64,000 bases of DNA from the IMG/VR virus record IMGVR_UViG_3300032954_000001, positions 1 to 64,000 of that record. One strand, written 5' to 3'. This DNA is from a virus. Numbering within the stretch: the stretch's first letter is position 1; each line of letters opens with the position of its first letter. Both the position numbers and the translations under genes were made by a program. The notes beneath the pieces were generated by a model. The model was not told the DNA's origin. It ran no database searches and was given only the letters and a program-made list of their open reading frames with translations. Shown here in pieces: positions 62,354 to 64,000 of this stretch.

Positions 62354-62514
62354 TGCCGCCGCTCATGCGCAGGTTCATAGATCGTCTGAGGCTTTCGTTC
62401 AGCAACAACCAGCTTCCCCCGGCTCAACCGGATTTCGTGGGAACTCCCGGCGATGTGTTAAAATCGAGGCTGCTGGAGATAGGAGCGATATGCGAGAAGC
62501 AGGAGACGAAATAA
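62353..62514 (+). CDS. Small protein, 53 aa
   Basis: TGATG overlap. Basic helix, Pro-rich centre. Ends inside the next gene. Unknown. Confidence 0.5.
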   Translation: MPPLMRRFIDRLRLSFSNNQLPPAQPDFVGTPGDVLKSRLLEIGAICEKQETK

Positions 62515-62927
62515 TCGGACGTGTAGTTCGAGTCGAACGATGTTCAGCACGAGAGCACGGCGATCACGATGCCTGCGTGTGCAAATTCATCGGCGAAAAT
62601 GTTCTTGTCGGTAGGAAGATCGAAAGTGCGTTCATCGGCCTGCCGAGCTACTACATTCAGGGCACCAGCTTCCGAATTCGCCGCAATGAAGTGAAGTTGC
62701 TCAAGAACCAGAAAACCAAGACCGCTTTCGAACAACCACGTCTCGGTCAGAAGGTGTATTTCAGCAGCATTGCGCACGGCAAGGGCGCACGCCGCGACAC
62801 CATCTATGCATTGGTAAATGAGGCCGACACCGGGGAATTGACTTTGAGCGCCACGCTGGACGATTGCCTGTTGAGAATCAATGAGCGTGGTTGGGTGATC
62901 GTAGATCGCCCGAAAAGTTTGTCGTAG
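62490..62927 (+). CDS. Unknown protein, 145 aa
   Basis: Beta-rich (GRVVRVERC, GENVLVGRKIESAFIGLPSYYIQ). HGDHDACVCKF may be a metal site. Unknown. Confidence 0.6.
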   Translation: MREAGDEIIGRVVRVERCSAREHGDHDACVCKFIGENVLVGRKIESAFIGLPSYYIQGTSFRIRRNEVKLLKNQKTKTAFEQPRLGQKVYFSSIAHGKGARRDTIYALVNEADTGELTLSATLDDCLLRINERGWVIVDRPKSLS

Positions 62928-62944
62928 CGTTCTTGCCAAGAACG
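62928..62944 (+). other. Hairpin right after a stop codon
   Basis: CGTTCTT pairs with AAGAACG around GCC. No U-tract; could act as an RNA-stabilising end or processing site. Confidence 0.4.
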
Positions 62945-63003
62945 TTCCCTCCGAACCAATGTGATTTTGAGCGATAACGTTTCGCCACGTTGGACTACGA
63001 CAA

Positions 63004-63027
63004 GGGGCAGGTTGCCAAACCTGCCCC
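63004..63027 (+). other. Strong hairpin before ATG 63047
   Basis: GGGGCAGGTT pairs perfectly with AACCTGCCCC around GCCA. Not followed by a T run; possibly an mRNA-end or regulatory hairpin in the 119-bp gap. Confidence 0.5.
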
Positions 63028-63046
63028 AACAGTTTAGGATAAAGTC

Positions 63047-63322
63047 ATGTTGAAGAAGCTATCGGTAGCAGCGCAGGAATCGCAGTTCGAACAAACCCTC
63101 ACCGACTACTGGAGGAAATTCGGTATCGGCACGGACACGATGGGCATTGGACATTGCTCGTTTTGCGGCAACCGGGGCATCATCGATTCACGCAGCATCA
63201 CGACACCAGCCGGACAAGTTTGCGGTCGTCTGAACTGGTGCATCTGCCCCAACGGACAGACCATGCGGCGTCAGACCAAGCAGATGTTCCCGGACGAAGC
63301 ACAGTGGGATCGAGCGAGGTAG
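63047..63322 (+). CDS. Cys-rich protein, 91 aa
   Basis: GHCSFCGNRGIIDSR and NWCICPNG: zinc site of the kind seen in small phage proteins. Unknown. Confidence 0.6.
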   Translation: MLKKLSVAAQESQFEQTLTDYWRKFGIGTDTMGIGHCSFCGNRGIIDSRSITTPAGQVCGRLNWCICPNGQTMRRQTKQMFPDEAQWDRAR

Positions 63323-63323
63323 C

Positions 63324-63527
63324 ATGGGTTGGCCTACAGGCTTTCAGTTTTCGATGGCACCGTGGGGATACACGATCATCATCGACCGGGTGCCGGACAC
63401 GTCAATGGGAAGTGTGCGATACAAGTGCCACTACGACCGCTGCACTCAGGATTTCATTTTCCCGTTGGATAGCTCTCAAGAGTCGGCGCAGCAAGTCATG
63501 CGGAAACACGTAGACGAGAAACACTGA
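63324..63527 (+). CDS. C2H2-like small protein, 67 aa
   Basis: YKCHYDRCTQDFIFPLDSSQESAQQVMRKHVDEKH has the Cys-x4-Cys ... H-x4-H spacing of a zinc-finger-like module. Confidence 0.6.
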   Translation: MGWPTGFQFSMAPWGYTIIIDRVPDTSMGSVRYKCHYDRCTQDFIFPLDSSQESAQQVMRKHVDEKH

Positions 63528-63536
63528 GGAGGCTCC

Positions 63537-64000
63537 ATGCAGGGTGAAGAGAAGCGCATCTACGTAGTCGTAGCCAACACGGTCCAGCATCCCCTATTCG
63601 AGGGACGCCGAGGCGAGGACACGCGCACTATTGTGCAGGTTCCCGGTCGGCAGATTGCTCAGGCGTGCCACGCCGTTCGCCGCATGGGGCACTACATGGT
63701 CATCCGTGCGGTTCTCGGTCTGTTCGAGGATATTCGGGGCGGCAAGTTCCGCAACTTGAAGAATCGTCTTGACACCATCCGGGCGACCATCGCCCATGAA
63801 TTGCATTACGAGCCCATCACGACTATCGTGCTCTCATGCCGCGACAGTTTCGAACTGGAGCACGTCTACGATCTGCTTCGGATCGCGGGTGTGGACGTTT
63901 TCATGTTCTTCGACACCAACCCGGCTGTTTACGGCGAGGGCGAGGTTCGCACCGCGTTCGCCACAGACCCGATTGATCCCTCCAAGACGGTGGGAGTCAT
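63537..64000 (+). CDS. PTH2-like protein (peptidyl-tRNA hydrolase 2 family), partial
   Basis: AGGAGG before ATG 63537; runs off the right edge after 154 codons. GRQIAQACHAVRRMG (37-51) matches the PTH2 motif GK-x-AAQ-x-HA, and ITTIVLSCRDSFELEHVYDLLRIAGVDVFMFFDTNPAVYGEG..TAFATDPI follows the family's KVVLKV..EEL....G....DAG.T.....T..AIGP pattern. PTH2 frees tRNAs from prematurely released peptidyl-tRNA. An insertion lies between the two motifs, and the usual catalytic Lys before the first motif is not evident, so activity is uncertain. Confidence 0.6.
   Translation, partial: MQGEEKRIYVVVANTVQHPLFEGRRGEDTRTIVQVPGRQIAQACHAVRRMGHYMVIRAVLGLFEDIRGGKFRNLKNRLDTIRATIAHELHYEPITTIVLSCRDSFELEHVYDLLRIAGVDVFMFFDTNPAVYGEGEVRTAFATDPIDPSKTVGV

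Noticed and set aside
1-64000. CRISPR arrays, insertion sequences, integrase or attachment sites
   Set aside because: Looked for regularly spaced repeats, transposase-like proteins and integrases; none found.

Overview
The window looks like the interior of a large tailed-phage (Caudoviricetes) genome. Almost every gene is on the + strand, genes are short and packed with ATGA/TAATG overlaps, and there are phage hallmarks: rIIA/rIIB homologues, ThyX, dCMP deaminase, MazG-type hydrolases, an NAD-dependent ligase, homing endonucleases and a large tRNA arsenal. There is no rRNA, integrase, CRISPR array or insertion sequence. One secreted protein (44017-44469) has a composition I associate with Acidobacteriota, but the host cannot be fixed from this window.

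Layout. 1-6 kb: nucleotide metabolism (ThyX, dCMP deaminase, MazG) with small zinc proteins and a folded intergenic RNA at 4741-4841. 7-12 kb: envelope block of three signal-peptide proteins, small membrane proteins, a Thg1-like tRNA 5'-end polymerase, and a TPM-like membrane protein followed by a LemA protein. 12-19 kb: dATP/dGTP hydrolase-like protein, RSH-type HD hydrolase and LigA. 19-36 kb: mostly unknown small cytoplasmic, membrane and zinc-ribbon proteins, a capsid-like protein with a Tat-like leader, and a nucleotidyltransferase. tRNA genes lie at 23.6-24.2 kb and 36.4-43.2 kb, interleaved with HNH and GIY-YIG endonucleases and tiny ORFs. 43-53 kb: methionine aminopeptidase, ADP-ribosylglycohydrolase and unknowns. 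53.5-59 kb: rIIA, rIIB, a Ku homologue and a roughly 350-nt folded RNA. 59-64 kb: unknown small genes ending in a partial PTH2-like (peptidyl-tRNA hydrolase family) gene.

How it fits together. Translation support is the main theme: about 23 tRNA-like genes (a tRNA for every serine and arginine codon; duplicate His, Asn, Lys, Gln and Arg genes), Thg1-like, MetAP and PTH2-like proteins. Several tRNAs are abnormal: one locus is laid out as a circularly permuted tRNA, three isoacceptors exist as a normal copy plus a copy with an enlarged variable arm, two lack a normal D arm, and one has a mismatched acceptor stem.

Regulation is visible in the sequence. A recurring phage promoter has CCAAA exactly 21 bp before a TAGAAT-like -10 and often fires at the start codon, giving leaderless mRNA. 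Sigma70-like promoters drive short leader RNAs ending in terminators with possible antiterminators, just before both tRNA regions. Many ribosome-binding sites lie inside hairpins. All functions come from reading motifs by eye; no database search or folding program was run.
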